Shown here in pieces: positions 1-8,914 of a stretch of 64,000 nucleotides of DNA; position 1 is the stretch's first letter; every line of letters starts with the position of its first letter. Below the pieces are notes generated by a model. That model was not told the DNA's origin. It saw only the letters and a program-made list of their open reading frames with translations, and made no database searches. The position numbers and the translations under genes were made by a program. Source of the DNA: Moorena bouillonii PNG. GTDB taxonomy: Bacteria > Cyanobacteriota > Cyanobacteriia > Cyanobacteriales > Coleofasciculaceae. The stretch spans positions 4,597,345 through 4,661,344 of the forward strand of contig NZ_MKZS01000001.1 of assembly GCF_001942495.1 (NCBI RefSeq). Reading direction: 5' to 3'.

Positions 1-168
1 CTAAAGGGTGATGTTTCCCAAAATGTGCCACTTCAAGATGAAGATGTGATCGTGGTTGGTCGAAGTCTTATTGCTAAGATTTCTGCTGCTCTGAGTATAG
101 TGACTCGACCCTTCAACGATTTTCTGGGATTCCGGAGGTTTTTTGAGGAAATACCAGACCTGTTTTGA
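1..168 (+). CDS. Polysaccharide export protein (Wza-like), C-terminal end only
   Basis: The window opens inside an open frame whose last 55 residues are visible. It contains a hydrophilic turn followed by a strand (LQDEDVIVVGRS), then a basic/aromatic tail that ends in PDLF and a TGA stop. This is how SLBB/Wza-type outer-membrane polysaccharide export proteins of cyanobacteria usually end. The gene lies about 620 bases before a Wzc-like chain-length gene on the same strand, which supports an exopolysaccharide export locus. The N terminus and the export domain are outside the window, so the assignment rests on a short tail and on context. Confidence 0.6.
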   Translation, partial: LKGDVSQNVPLQDEDVIVVGRSLIAKISAALSIVTRPFNDFLGFRRFFEEIPDLF

Positions 169-196
169 TCAGCTAAGGGTATGACGGGAGCAGAAA

Positions 197-237
197 TCGA
201 TGGAAGCTCTGCCCTAGGGGGTTAGCTTTTCCATCGA
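197..237. other. Imperfect hairpin after the Wza-like gene
   Basis: TCGATGGAA at 197-205 pairs with TTCCATCGA at 229-237, and AGCT repeats just inside both arms. It lies about 30 bases after the stop of the export gene and could act as a 3' structure. It has no T-run, so I do not call it a terminator. Confidence 0.4.
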
Positions 238-392
238 CAGCACAAAAATCTCCGGATACCTTAATGAATGGACAGAAAACTCCACTACCTGTCTCGGTTT
301 GTAACTGGTGCTCCGAGTCCCTGTTGACTAAGCGGTAAAAATAGAAATAGGCTACAGGATTTTTCGATCACAAAAATCAAAAAACGCGGAAT

Positions 393-413
393 CCCCGTCT
401 TTTTAAAGCGGGG
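393..413. repeat. IS200/IS605-type end hairpin (CCCCG...CGGGG)
   Basis: CCCCG/CGGGG arms enclose a CTTT/AAAG inner stem. Related hairpins occur at 25237-25257 and 40870-40891. In cyanobacteria such small GC palindromes commonly mark ends of IS200/IS605-superfamily elements. No transposase remains nearby, so this is probably a remnant. Confidence 0.35.
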
Positions 414-499
414 AGGAAGCGTAATAGCGCGCTTTTAGCCGTCAACTATAATTAAAGAAGACTGAAATAGGCAAAGGCACTCTTAACTTCAGAGTAACG

Positions 500-750
500 G
501 CTAGGCCAGTAAGTCAGTGTCGGCGAGTGATGCGCAAAACGAAGTATTGGGGCTGTCCGAGAATTGACTCGGTTGTAGAAGCTACGAATGCGAGCAATCC
601 CTCCCATTCGTAGAGTAAGCCAGCCTGGAGGTTCGGCGGTTGACCCTTGGATTCGATTAATTTGGAGTCTAGGCGCGTCAAGTATGCTAGGGCTACTGAA
701 AACCAACGTTCTGAAGTCTGGGCGAAAGCCCCCGTGCTTCAGCCGGGGGT
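500..750. ncRNA. Candidate orphan structured RNA (HEARO/omega-RNA-like remnant)
   Basis: This non-coding stretch is unusually rich in stem-loops. CCGAG 557-561 pairs with CTCGG 568-572. CTACGAATG 582-590 pairs with CATTCGTAG 605-613. CCCCCG 729-734 pairs with CGGGGG 744-749. The layout, ending in a CCCCCG hairpin just before a gene, resembles from memory the HEARO/omega RNAs that travel with IscB/TnpB-type IS200/IS605 relatives. No IscB or TnpB frame is present on either strand, so it would be an orphan or decayed copy. The identification is by pattern only. An 84-codon minus-strand frame here (452-706) looks like chance reading of the RNA. Confidence 0.35.
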
Positions 751-787
751 AAGCTTACTGCTGCCTTAACAATAGCGAAAATTACTT

Positions 788-2956
788 ATGACTCCCCCTT
801 TTGTCACACGTTACCTGATTGCTCTCAATCAGCATAAGTTAATTGGCTTTGCCACGTTTTTCCTGATTACCGGCATATCCGGGATTGTGGCTATACAGCC
901 AACGCCAGCTCCGATTTACCGAGCTGAAGGTCGCTTGATATATACCACTCCTGTGAAGGTATTTTCCCAGACAGGGATACAGATTTCAGAACAAGGTAAA
1001 CAAAGGGCGACACCGGAAACGCTGCTGGCAGACAATGTGGTTAAGGAAGTAGCAGCTGGGATGCAAGTCAGCTCGAAAGACATTGTTAAAAATACACAGG
1101 TGAAATTGCCAAAATCAGAAGGACCACAGTTTATTTCGGTAATCTATACGGATAAGAATAAGGAAATTTCTGCAACCATCGTTGCAATGCTGATGGAGAA
1201 AATGGTGGAGCAGAGCCGTTTTATCAACACAGCACAACTAAGACGGATTATTGAAACGATAGAAAAACGTTTGCCTCAGGCGGAGCAAGAACTAAGGGAA
1301 GCGGAACAAAAACTGGAACAGTATGACCGCCTACAGGGACCAGCTTTATTTGCTGCTCAAGATGGCACCTTAGTGGGTGGGATAACTGGTAGCCAACAGC
1401 AACAACGTAATCTCGAGATACAGCTAGAGGGGGTTGAGGCTCAATATTCTAGCCTAATTGAACGGCTAGGTTTGACCCCTGACCAAGCCTACACGTCTTC
1501 TGCCCTCAGTGCTGACCCGATCATCGCTAGTCTGCGAGCTCAGATTCTGGATACTGAGACACAGATGGAACTGCTCAAGGGGCAGTTGCGTCCGCAACAT
1601 CCAACTATGATTGAGTTGCGCAAACAGCAACAGACTTATGAGACCTTACTTCAGGCACGTGCGGCTGAAGTTCTCGGTGGTAATGGGTTTACCTCTCCAT
1701 TGCCCAGTCAAATCCGCCAAGACAGTACCCTGGACCCGGCACGGCAGGCACTGGCTAATCAGCTGGTAGCTCTGCAAACCCAGCGGGAAGCACTTCAACG
1801 GCAGTTGGCAGCTACCCAAAGAACGGAACAGGAACTAAGACAGCAATATCAGCAGCTGCCCAATAAGCAGCTAGAGCGAGGGCGACTGGCTCAGCAAGTT
1901 ACTTTTAAGCAGGAATTTTACAATCGGTTGCAGGCGGCATTAGCAGATACCAAAATAGCTGAGGCGGAGACTGAGAGTAGTCTTGCGATCGCTGGAATTG
2001 CAGAACCGAAAGCAATAATGACCCAGACAGCAAGTAATCCGATCGTTACCTTGGCAATAGGTGGTGTAATCGGTATTGTAGTGGGTGCTGGTGTGATTCT
2101 GCTGCTATCAACCCTGGATAATACCTTATACACGCCAGAGGATGTTAAGCCCATACTTCGGGACAATGGTGTGCCATTACTGGGGGATTTACCGACAATC
2201 GGTCTCAAGTCCTACCGGGGTGAAGTTGCTATAATAACCCGACCAGAGGCTTTGGAGTTAGAGTTCTACGAACGGTTTCGCACTAATCTTCGTCTGCGGG
2301 AGGAACCTGCGGTAAAAGTGGTGTTGGTGACTAGTACAGCAGCGAATGAAGGAAAGACGATCGTGGCTTACAATTTAGCGATCGCATCTGCCCAGGCCGG
2401 TATGCGTACTCTGTTGGTAGAAGGGGATTTGCGATCGCATTCTGTAGCTCAATCTCAAGACGTGATTCACCTGATGGACGCGCCACTGGAACCTTTGCGC
2501 TTCTATGGCTCTAAGAGTGAATGTATTCATTTAGCCCAAGATTTTGAAAATCTCTCGATTCTCCCTAGTCTCGGTCCCCTGCGCAAAGCTGCGGGGATCC
2601 TAGAATCGAGTGAAATGAAGCATTTGCTGGAAGATGCTCGTGGTCGCTTTGATTTTGTTGTAGTTGATTCGCCTAGTCTGTCTCGTTGTAATGATGCCCT
2701 ATTACTACAACCATTTACTGATGGGATTGTGTTGGTGACTCGACCAGGCTATACCCAGGGAAGTATTTTATCTCAGGTGATCGAAGAGTTAGATGAAAAC
2801 GAGGTACTGTTGGGAGCAGTTATCAACGATATCAAGCAGCTACAACCCCCTGTTCCTGTGGATAGTGGCAGGGGGTATTCAGCGGTAGATACCCCTGTGG
2901 ATCAAACCCCAGCAAAGAACCATAAAGTTACTAGTGGAGTAGGGAGTCGGGAGTAG
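788..2956 (+). CDS. Wzc/GumC-type polysaccharide chain-length protein with BY-kinase-like domain
   Basis: This 722-residue inner-membrane protein is of the polysaccharide co-polymerase 2a type. An N-terminal Wzz domain has a first membrane segment near residues 18-37. A long periplasmic coiled-coil region (about 160-400) follows, and a second membrane segment lies near 420-445. The cytoplasmic C-terminal P-loop domain resembles bacterial tyrosine kinases. The Walker A equivalent is TSTAANEGKT, the A' strand reads LLVEGDLR where LLIDADLR is usual, and the B strand is FDFVVVDSPS. The altered A' motif makes kinase activity uncertain. Together with the Wza-like gene before it and the glycosyltransferase after it, it fits control of exopolysaccharide length and export. 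The start is ATG at 788. The last residues run into a GGGAGTC minisatellite, so the very C terminus may be repeat-derived. Confidence 0.88.
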   Translation: MTPPFVTRYLIALNQHKLIGFATFFLITGISGIVAIQPTPAPIYRAEGRLIYTTPVKVFSQTGIQISEQGKQRATPETLLADNVVKEVAAGMQVSSKDIVKNTQVKLPKSEGPQFISVIYTDKNKEISATIVAMLMEKMVEQSRFINTAQLRRIIETIEKRLPQAEQELREAEQKLEQYDRLQGPALFAAQDGTLVGGITGSQQQQRNLEIQLEGVEAQYSSLIERLGLTPDQAYTSSALSADPIIASLRAQILDTETQMELLKGQLRPQHPTMIELRKQQQTYETLLQARAAEVLGGNGFTSPLPSQIRQDSTLDPARQALANQLVALQTQREALQRQLAATQRTEQELRQQYQQLPNKQLERGRLAQQVTFKQEFYNRLQAALADTKIAEAETESSLAIAGIAEPKAIMTQTASNPIVTLAIGGVIGIVVGAGVILLLSTLDNTLYTPEDVKPILRDNGVPLLGDLPTIGLKSYRGEVAIITRPEALELEFYERFRTNLRLREEPAVKVVLVTSTAANEGKTIVAYNLAIASAQAGMRTLLVEGDLRSHSVAQSQDVIHLMDAPLEPLRFYGSKSECIHLAQDFENLSILPSLGPLRKAAGILESSEMKHLLEDARGRFDFVVVDSPSLSRCNDALLLQPFTDGIVLVTRPGYTQGSILSQVIEELDENEVLLGAVINDIKQLQPPVPVDSGRGYSAVDTPVDQTPAKNHKVTSGVGSRE

Positions 2957-3126
2957 GGAGTCGGGAGTCGGGAGTCGGGAGTCGGGAAAGAGAGGGAGGT
3001 GTGGGAGGTGTGGGGAGATGGGGAGATGGGGAGATGGGGAGATGGGGAGTCAGAGGTTGTAGGGAGTAGGGAAAGAGAGGGAAGTGTGGGAGGTGTGGGG
3101 AGATGGGGAGATGGGGAGATGGGGAT
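2937..3126 (+). repeat. Low-complexity minisatellite block (GGAGTCG and GGGGAGAT units)
   Basis: Runs of the 7-mer GGAGTCG and the 8-mer GGGGAGAT alternate, and the composite is partly duplicated around 2985-3060 and 3070-3125. It overlaps the stop of the Wzc-like gene and fills most of the gap before the glycosyltransferase. Confidence 0.9.
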
Positions 3127-3254
3127 TCAGGATTGCTTAAGAACCGCGATAATTATCCAGAATTTATTGATTTAGTAATACTAAAGTAGTGGGCTTTTTT
3201 TATTTGTAACTGATAGACTTGAAGCAAATCATAACGTGGTTAATCTATCAGCTT

Positions 3255-4313
3255 ATGGGTTTATCTAAGGTAACATTAATCGTGACTCAGAGGGAGCGGT
3301 TTAGTTTAACAAAGCCTTCCCTAGACAGTATTATTGCTGATTATTCCTCTTATCCGTTTGAGCTAATCTATGTAGATGGCAACGGTCCATCCCCAGTGCA
3401 TGAGTATCTGCAACAGCAGGCAGATAAACACGAATTCATGAGTTTGATCCATCGCGGACGCTATTTGAGATCCAATGTTGCTCGTAACATAGCTCTACCG
3501 TTTGTTAAGGATGCGGATTACATTGTTTTTATTGACAATGATGTGATTGTAGAGCCTGGTTGGTTAAAAGGTTTGGTTGAGTGTGCTGAAGAAGAGCAAG
3601 CTGGTATCGTTGCTCCCCTAATTTTACAAGGGCAACCAGGGTCTCCTGATATTGAGGTACATGTTGCTGGGATTAAAACCAAGTTTCACCAAAGAAAGCA
3701 TGGTAAAAAGTGGTTTGAGCAAAAGCAGTTGCTCTACGCTACTAAATTACGGGATGTTGAGCAGGATTTACATCGTACCCCAGTAGATTCTATTGAGTTT
3801 CATTGTATCCTAGCTCGTCATTCTCTGATCAAGTCTATTGAACTGGATGAAGTCTTTGATAGCTTGGCGAGTCATACGGATTTATGTATGCAGGCAACGG
3901 ATTTAGGGGAGACAATTTTCTTGGAACCAAACTCTAGAATCACTTTCCTCAATCCTCGACAGATCACTCGGTTTGACCAGGATGATGTGCCATTTTATGT
4001 ATTTAAATGGAATGAACAATCTGTACGAGATGTGTTCTCTCGTCAAGTCAAAAAGTGGAATTTGGCTAAAGATGATCCTTCAATGTGGTCGATTTGGAAG
4101 TGGGTGATTGAGAATCGTCAACTCCCAGCTAAGTGGTCAACTCAAGAGGGGAGTTTCGAGAGAAAGTTATTGGAGTTCTGTCGGCGTCGCTGGTGTCCAA
4201 GTTGGCTGCGCACACTGTTAGAATCCTATGTGATTAAGCGCGCATTTCCTGAGACTGGGATTGCTGACAATTTAGTGGAAAATGTCAAGAATCAACCTTC
4301 ATTGAGTGTTTAG
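3255..4313 (+). CDS. Glycosyltransferase family 2 protein
   Basis: The N-terminal half has a GT-A fold pattern: an opening strand KVTLIVTQRER, an ELIYVDGNG strand, a conserved helix with SNVARNIALP, then YIVFIDNDVIVEPGW. The DND is the metal/nucleotide-sugar DXD equivalent. The remaining half (about 170 residues) is a less recognisable C-terminal extension. I chose ATG 3255 because the fold begins within a few residues of it. A TTG at 3219 would add 12 residues, and neither start has a clear ribosome-binding site. It probably adds a sugar during assembly of the polysaccharide handled by the preceding export genes. The acceptor and the donor cannot be read from sequence. Confidence 0.8.
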   Translation: MGLSKVTLIVTQRERFSLTKPSLDSIIADYSSYPFELIYVDGNGPSPVHEYLQQQADKHEFMSLIHRGRYLRSNVARNIALPFVKDADYIVFIDNDVIVEPGWLKGLVECAEEEQAGIVAPLILQGQPGSPDIEVHVAGIKTKFHQRKHGKKWFEQKQLLYATKLRDVEQDLHRTPVDSIEFHCILARHSLIKSIELDEVFDSLASHTDLCMQATDLGETIFLEPNSRITFLNPRQITRFDQDDVPFYVFKWNEQSVRDVFSRQVKKWNLAKDDPSMWSIWKWVIENRQLPAKWSTQEGSFERKLLEFCRRRWCPSWLRTLLESYVIKRAFPETGIADNLVENVKNQPSLSV

Positions 4314-4345
4314 GGAGTTGGGAGTAGAGATCCCCCCTAACCCCC

Positions 4346-4490
4346 CTTAATAAGGGGGGGATATGAGTAGGGAAGCCTTAATAAGGGGGGGATATGATTA
4401 GGGAAGCCTTAATAAGGGGGGGATATGAGTAGGGAAGCCTTAATAAGGGGGGGGATATGAGTAGGGAAGCCTTAATAAGGGGGGGATATG
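4346..4490 (+). repeat. Tandem repeat, about 30-bp unit
   Basis: There are about five copies of a unit reading roughly CCTTAATAAGGGGGGGATATG followed by AGTAGGGAAG or ATTAGGGAAG. It follows the glycosyltransferase stop and contains no plausible gene. Confidence 0.85.
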
Positions 4491-4644
4491 ATTACCTTAA
4501 AACCCTCTTTTATATTGCATTTTGCCTATTGCATTTTGCCTTAATTTGTGGCCAATACTATCAGATTCGGTAGAGATTGTATTGATGCAGTATCTACTTT
4601 TTTTTGATTAGTAAATCTGGGTTATAAATCTCCTTTAACTGAGC

Positions 4645-4830
4645 TGTGGCACCATTATGATTAATCCTATGGTGGGCAGTTCCTAGCAACCGGATGGCAA
4701 GGTTTGGGATCTGTCTGATGCACTGCCCACCCTACATCTGTGGCACCATTATGATTAATCCTATGGTGGGCAGTTCCTAGCAACCCGATGGCAAGGTTTG
4801 GGATCTGTCTGATGCACTGCCCACCCTACA
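4645..4830. repeat. 94-bp direct repeat, each copy a hairpin (GGTGGGCAGT/ACTGCCCACC)
   Basis: Two nearly identical copies lie at 4645-4738 and 4739-4830. Each has 10-bp inverted arms, GGTGGGCAGT and ACTGCCCACC, around a loop of about 45 bases. It looks like a small palindromic repetitive element that duplicated in tandem. A further GACTC/GACTCCC minisatellite separates it from the next gene. Confidence 0.75.
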
Positions 4831-4882
4831 GGAAATTCCCACACTCCCGACTCTCGACTCCCGACTCCCGATTCCCGACCCC

Positions 4883-5431
4883 CTATCGACCTTTAGCTAA
4901 GTCAGCATAAATTATAATTTCTATGCCTAAGATTAGCAATAGGATAAGCTCAATAGCGCAGATAAAATGAACTATCCAGGGGAGAGTAGTTCCGGAAAAC
5001 CAGAAGGTAAATAAGGCGAGTAAACCTGAACAAACAAAGGTAATTTCGTCAATAATTAATTGCTCTAGTTTTCGTCTTTTTCGGCGTCGATCGCTTCTAT
5101 GAGCAATTTCCCAGCCAAAGATAGACTCAAGATCGGTATGGCCGGTGTGGGCTTTGATTTTTTCAGTTAGAGTAAAGCGAATATACTTGCCAATGGCGGA
5201 AATCTTTTCATCATTGACTAAGTAAGTCCATCCTAGAATTAGACAAACCCAAGGAATAACTAGAAGGGCATAGGAATTAGTCTTATTGGAGAGGGCGAAG
5301 GAGAGAATACCACCAAAGATCCCTAGGGTTATATAAATCATCTGGTCTCGGAAGCCAATACGCTGGGCTTGCTCTTCTTTCAATTTTTCGTATTCGAGCA
5401 TAAACACTTGGAGTATCTGTTGGTCGTCCAT
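4883..5431 (-). CDS. Membrane protein of unknown function
   Basis: The 182-residue protein starts with an acidic/basic helix (residues 1-28) and then has two closely spaced membrane segments (about 31-48 and 54-72). A central basic stretch near 113-122 (RSDRRRKRRK) is followed by two more hydrophobic segments near the C terminus (about 130-150 and 155-176). This makes a four-helix membrane protein with a cytosolic middle. I do not recognise the family. It is divergently oriented to the nucleosidase-STAND gene about 290 bases away, so it could be a membrane partner of that module, but nothing in the sequence proves it. Start ATG at 5431. Confidence 0.65.
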   Translation of the reverse strand: MDDQQILQVFMLEYEKLKEEQAQRIGFRDQMIYITLGIFGGILSFALSNKTNSYALLVIPWVCLILGWTYLVNDEKISAIGKYIRFTLTEKIKAHTGHTDLESIFGWEIAHRSDRRRKRRKLEQLIIDEITFVCSGLLALFTFWFSGTTLPWIVHFICAIELILLLILGIEIIIYADLAKGR

Positions 5432-5634
5432 AGCCCTTTCGTTGCTGAATGCTTACCTGTCATCTTCTTTTTTATCTCATTTATAAGCACCTAAACAAAA
5501 TTAATTTCCTACTACAAATCTCTGTAACCCTTACATCGTAAGGCTTTGAGGTTTGCAAAATGTGTAATTAATTTTGTGCACCTGCTTACAGCAGTTTTCA
5601 TATTAATCAAGTACACAGATTGATTTTTTGCCTG

Positions 5635-5670
5635 CTCCCTGCTCCCTACTCCCTGCTCCCTGCTCCCTAT
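5635..5670 (+). repeat. CCCTGCT minisatellite
   Basis: Tandem 7-mers of the type CCCTGCT/CCCTACT lie in the divergent gap (5432-5724) between the membrane-protein gene and the nucleosidase-STAND gene. I see no clear promoter there. Confidence 0.8.
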
Positions 5671-5724
5671 AAGAAAGAAATCATCTAAAATAAGGTAAAT
5701 CAATTCAATTAACAGGTTTAAGGT

Positions 5725-7680
5725 ATGTCTTGTGCGGTTATCCTCACAGCAATTCCGAGTGAATACATGGCAGTACGTGCCCATCTCACTGACTTGAAGG
5801 AGGAGATTCACCCCCAAGGGACTATTTATGAGAGGGGGAAATTTTCTAGTCATGGTCAGGAGTGGGAGGTGGGTATTGTGGAGACCGGTGCAGGAAATTT
5901 CCGGGCAGCGGTGGAAGCAGAAAGGGCGATCGCTTATTTTAATCCTGATGTGATTCTGTTTGTGGGGGTAGCTGGAGGAATTAAGGATGTGAAACTGGGG
6001 GATGTGGTAGCTGCTACTAAGGTTTATGGTTATGAGTCTGGTAAGGTAGCCGAGACCTTTAGACCTAGACCAGAGGTAGGACTTTCAACTTATAAGATGA
6101 TTCAAGGGGCAAGGGCTGAAGCTAGAAAACCAGATTGGTTAGAGAGACTTTCTTCTTCAGCAAGCCCTAAGGTATTTGTTGCTCCTATAGCAGCGGGAGA
6201 AAAAGTAGTTGCGAATAAAGAGTCAGATTTGTTTAAGTTTCTTCAGCATAATTATGGTGATGCTTTAGCTGTGGAAATTGAAGGGCGTGGTATTTTACAA
6301 GCTACCCATGCTAATCAACAGGTTTCAGCGTTAATTATTCGGGGTATTTCTGATTTAATTGATGGTAAGGGTGAAGCAGATGAAGGGGGGTATAAAGAAA
6401 CAGCTGCTGGTCATGCTAGTGCTTTTGCGTTTGAGGTTTTGGCAAAGCTTGAGTTGAATTCACCAGCTCAGGCACTTGCTGCTACAGAACTTATAAAAAA
6501 GACTAAAACCCCTAAGTTTTTTGCTTATGTTCAGGCTTGGGTAGGTCGTGAAAGTCTAATCAATGACTTAACGAATAAACTTAAAGGGTCATGTCGCTTG
6601 TTGATTTTACTAGGGATTACAGGAATTGGTAAAACTGCTTTAGGGGAAAGATTAGCCCTTGAACTAGAAGATTGGTTTGAAGATTGGAATTCTTATCTCC
6701 AAGAAAATTTTGATAATGAGGAACAAACTGCTGATTTTGGGAGTGTGGCTGCCAGATTACTAGAAAAATGTGGTGAAGTGGTGACTCCTGATGACCCTAA
6801 GGACACTCAACGGTTAATGTATCGTTTGGTAAGGCATTTACAAGAAAATCGTTATTTAATTCAAATTGATTCTTTAGAAAACCTTTTACAAGGAAATGAA
6901 GAAGAAGGATGGAGTGATTTTATAGATGAGTGGTGGGTGAAGTTCTTTCAAACTTGGTTAACTGTTGATACTTGTGAAAGTTGTTTTATTTTAACCTCGG
7001 ATGAATTACCAGCACAAATTCCGATTATCGGGACTCGTTATCAAAATTTTTGGTATTGTCAACCTTTAAGCGGATTAGATGAACCGGAACAGTTAGCCTT
7101 ATTTGGTAAGACCGGATTAGATATTACTGAAGAAGCAGAAGGTAAACCTTATTTAGAACGTATTGGACGAGCTTATGAAGGTCATCCTTTAGCTTTACGG
7201 GTAATAGCTGGTGAAATTGTTAATCGTCCTTTTTATGGCAATGTTATAGAATACTGGAATAAGAATGGAAAGGAAGTAGAAGAGGTTGAAAAAGCCATTG
7301 AAGAAGGAAAAACTAAAGGAATTACCGCATCTGCAGATGATCAGTTTAATTTGCATAAATACACTCCCCAATTACGCCGCAATGTAAAAGTTAGACTGGA
7401 GAAGGAGTTTAATCGGCTAAAAGAGAAAGTTCCTGAAGCTTATTTATTGTTGTGTGCGTCTTCTGTTTATCGCTGTGAAGTACCAGAAGATTTTTGGTTA
7501 AGTCATTTGGAAGATTGGGATATTGATGAAGATCGACAACAAATGGCTTTGGATGCGTTGAGAGATCGATATTTAGTTGAGGAAACTGTTGATGACAATA
7601 ATCAATATTTATTAAGACAGCATAATTTGATTAGGAGTTTGTCTTTGGAACATTTAAGAGGGTTAGATGATGAAGAATAA
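5725..7680 (+). CDS. Nucleoside phosphorylase/nucleosidase domain fused to an NB-ARC/STAND ATPase
   Basis: The 651-residue protein has two parts. Residues 1-245 are a PNP/UDP-phosphorylase (MTAN-like) domain, with an N-terminal ILTAIPSE strand, FVGVAGGIKD near 79-88, VEIEG at 183-187 and RGISD ending in Asp210 at the catalytic acid position. Residues about 275-560 are a STAND-type ATPase, with a VGRE box at 273-276, Walker A GITGIGKT at 297-304 and a Walker B-like strand LIQIDSLENLL. The C terminus is helical. PNP-STAND fusions are known from conflict/immune systems, where the nucleosidase is the effector and the ATPase is the switch. The gene overlaps the following TPR gene by 14 bases, so the two are translationally coupled. 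The TPR protein could sense or scaffold. Substrate and trigger are unknown. Confidence 0.85.
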   Translation: MSCAVILTAIPSEYMAVRAHLTDLKEEIHPQGTIYERGKFSSHGQEWEVGIVETGAGNFRAAVEAERAIAYFNPDVILFVGVAGGIKDVKLGDVVAATKVYGYESGKVAETFRPRPEVGLSTYKMIQGARAEARKPDWLERLSSSASPKVFVAPIAAGEKVVANKESDLFKFLQHNYGDALAVEIEGRGILQATHANQQVSALIIRGISDLIDGKGEADEGGYKETAAGHASAFAFEVLAKLELNSPAQALAATELIKKTKTPKFFAYVQAWVGRESLINDLTNKLKGSCRLLILLGITGIGKTALGERLALELEDWFEDWNSYLQENFDNEEQTADFGSVAARLLEKCGEVVTPDDPKDTQRLMYRLVRHLQENRYLIQIDSLENLLQGNEEEGWSDFIDEWWVKFFQTWLTVDTCESCFILTSDELPAQIPIIGTRYQNFWYCQPLSGLDEPEQLALFGKTGLDITEEAEGKPYLERIGRAYEGHPLALRVIAGEIVNRPFYGNVIEYWNKNGKEVEEVEKAIEEGKTKGITASADDQFNLHKYTPQLRRNVKVRLEKEFNRLKEKVPEAYLLLCASSVYRCEVPEDFWLSHLEDWDIDEDRQQMALDALRDRYLVEETVDDNNQYLLRQHNLIRSLSLEHLRGLDDEE

Positions 7681-8914
7681 TTTCATATATTCTAGTGACA
7701 AAGTTTTGTCATATCTTGGTATTGATCCGAAAAAAATAAAAGATATTAGATCAACATTAAAACGCAGTCATTATAGATCAGCTATTAACTGGTTAACAAT
7801 ATATTCTCCTAATTCAAATTCTTCTAATTTAGAAAAAGTAAAAGGTTTACTGGAAGCATTTTATCAGTTTTCTGAAATAGAAGAATGGGATATAGCTAGC
7901 AAAGTCATTTCAATTCCTCTTAATACTCCTACCAATCAAGCACTTTATAATCAACTAAAAACTTGGGGATACTATGGAGAACAAATTGATATTTATCAGA
8001 GATTGTTAGGTAAAATTAATTCAGATTGGGATACCATTTGTATTGACGGTTTAGGAAATGCTACAAGAGCATTAGGAAAATGGGATCAATCAAGAGAATA
8101 TTATCAACAACAATTAAAAAAATCTAAAACTATTATTGATCCAGATACTAAAATTACTGCTTTAATTGGCTTGGCCAATAATTTTAAATTTCAGTGTCAG
8201 TATCAACAAGCTACAAATTACTATTTACAAGTTTCAGAAATTGCTTTTGAAAATAGCAATCATAAAGGAAGAATCATGGCACTAGCAGGTTTAGGTAGTG
8301 TCTTAACTTGTTTAGGTCAATATGAAATGGCTCTTGAGTACCATCAACAACAATTAGCTATTGCCAGAAAGAATGATGATAATTTAGCACAAGCAGAAGC
8401 ACTTACTAATTTATGTTGTATTTATTATTTTATCAAAGATTATAAACAAGCTATAAAATATCAAAACCAGAGTTATAAAATTGCTATACAAGTAGAAAAT
8501 AAAGAATTAGAAGCTAAAGCCTTACTATATAAGGGAATGATTTCTCATCAACAATGGGAAAATAAAGAAGCTATTAATTGCTATGAACAATCTTTAGAAC
8601 TTATATCTGATATGGGATTAATTTTAGAAAAAGCAGAAGTTTTAGCTAATTTAGCAATTAGTGAAAGAGAATTAGAAAAAGAGAATATTAAAAAGCTACA
8701 AGAAAAAATTTTAGATCGATTTCAGCAAGCTTTATCTATATTTAATAAGTGTGGAAATTCTGTTCAAATTGCTAATCTTCTTAAAGAGATCGCAAAAACT
8801 TATGATCTTACAGGTGATTTTGATATGGCTAAAAAATATTGCCAAGAAGCGTTAGAAATGAAAATTAAGTTCAACCTTGCCTTAGAAAAAGAATGCAGAG
8901 AGTTACAGACCTAA
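7667..8914 (+). CDS. TPR protein, coupled to the PNP-STAND gene; 3' end lies in the IS end
   Basis: This 415-residue helical-repeat protein has at least six TPR-like units (for example WDQSREYYQQQL, YQQATNYYLQV, YEMALEYHQQQL, YKQAIKYQNQS). Its ATG lies inside the 3' end of the PNP-STAND gene (overlap 7667-7680), which is strong evidence for one operon. The codon composition is clearly more AT-rich than its upstream partner. The stop codon TAA at 8912-8914 lies within the terminal inverted repeat of the IS that starts about 8910, so the original C terminus may have been longer. In analogous systems the TPR partner supplies recognition or regulation. That role is inferred. Confidence 0.75.
   Translation: MMKNNFIYSSDKVLSYLGIDPKKIKDIRSTLKRSHYRSAINWLTIYSPNSNSSNLEKVKGLLEAFYQFSEIEEWDIASKVISIPLNTPTNQALYNQLKTWGYYGEQIDIYQRLLGKINSDWDTICIDGLGNATRALGKWDQSREYYQQQLKKSKTIIDPDTKITALIGLANNFKFQCQYQQATNYYLQVSEIAFENSNHKGRIMALAGLGSVLTCLGQYEMALEYHQQQLAIARKNDDNLAQAEALTNLCCIYYFIKDYKQAIKYQNQSYKIAIQVENKELEAKALLYKGMISHQQWENKEAINCYEQSLELISDMGLILEKAEVLANLAISERELEKENIKKLQEKILDRFQQALSIFNKCGNSVQIANLLKEIAKTYDLTGDFDMAKKYCQEALEMKIKFNLALEKECRELQT

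Noticed and set aside
2957..3126. Quadruplex-type regulatory element in G-rich repeats
   Set aside because: The same kind of minisatellite occurs in many unrelated gaps, and nothing ties it to regulation.
5512..5853. 113-codon minus-strand gene overlapping the nucleosidase start
   Set aside because: It covers a minisatellite and antisense coding DNA of a well-supported gene.
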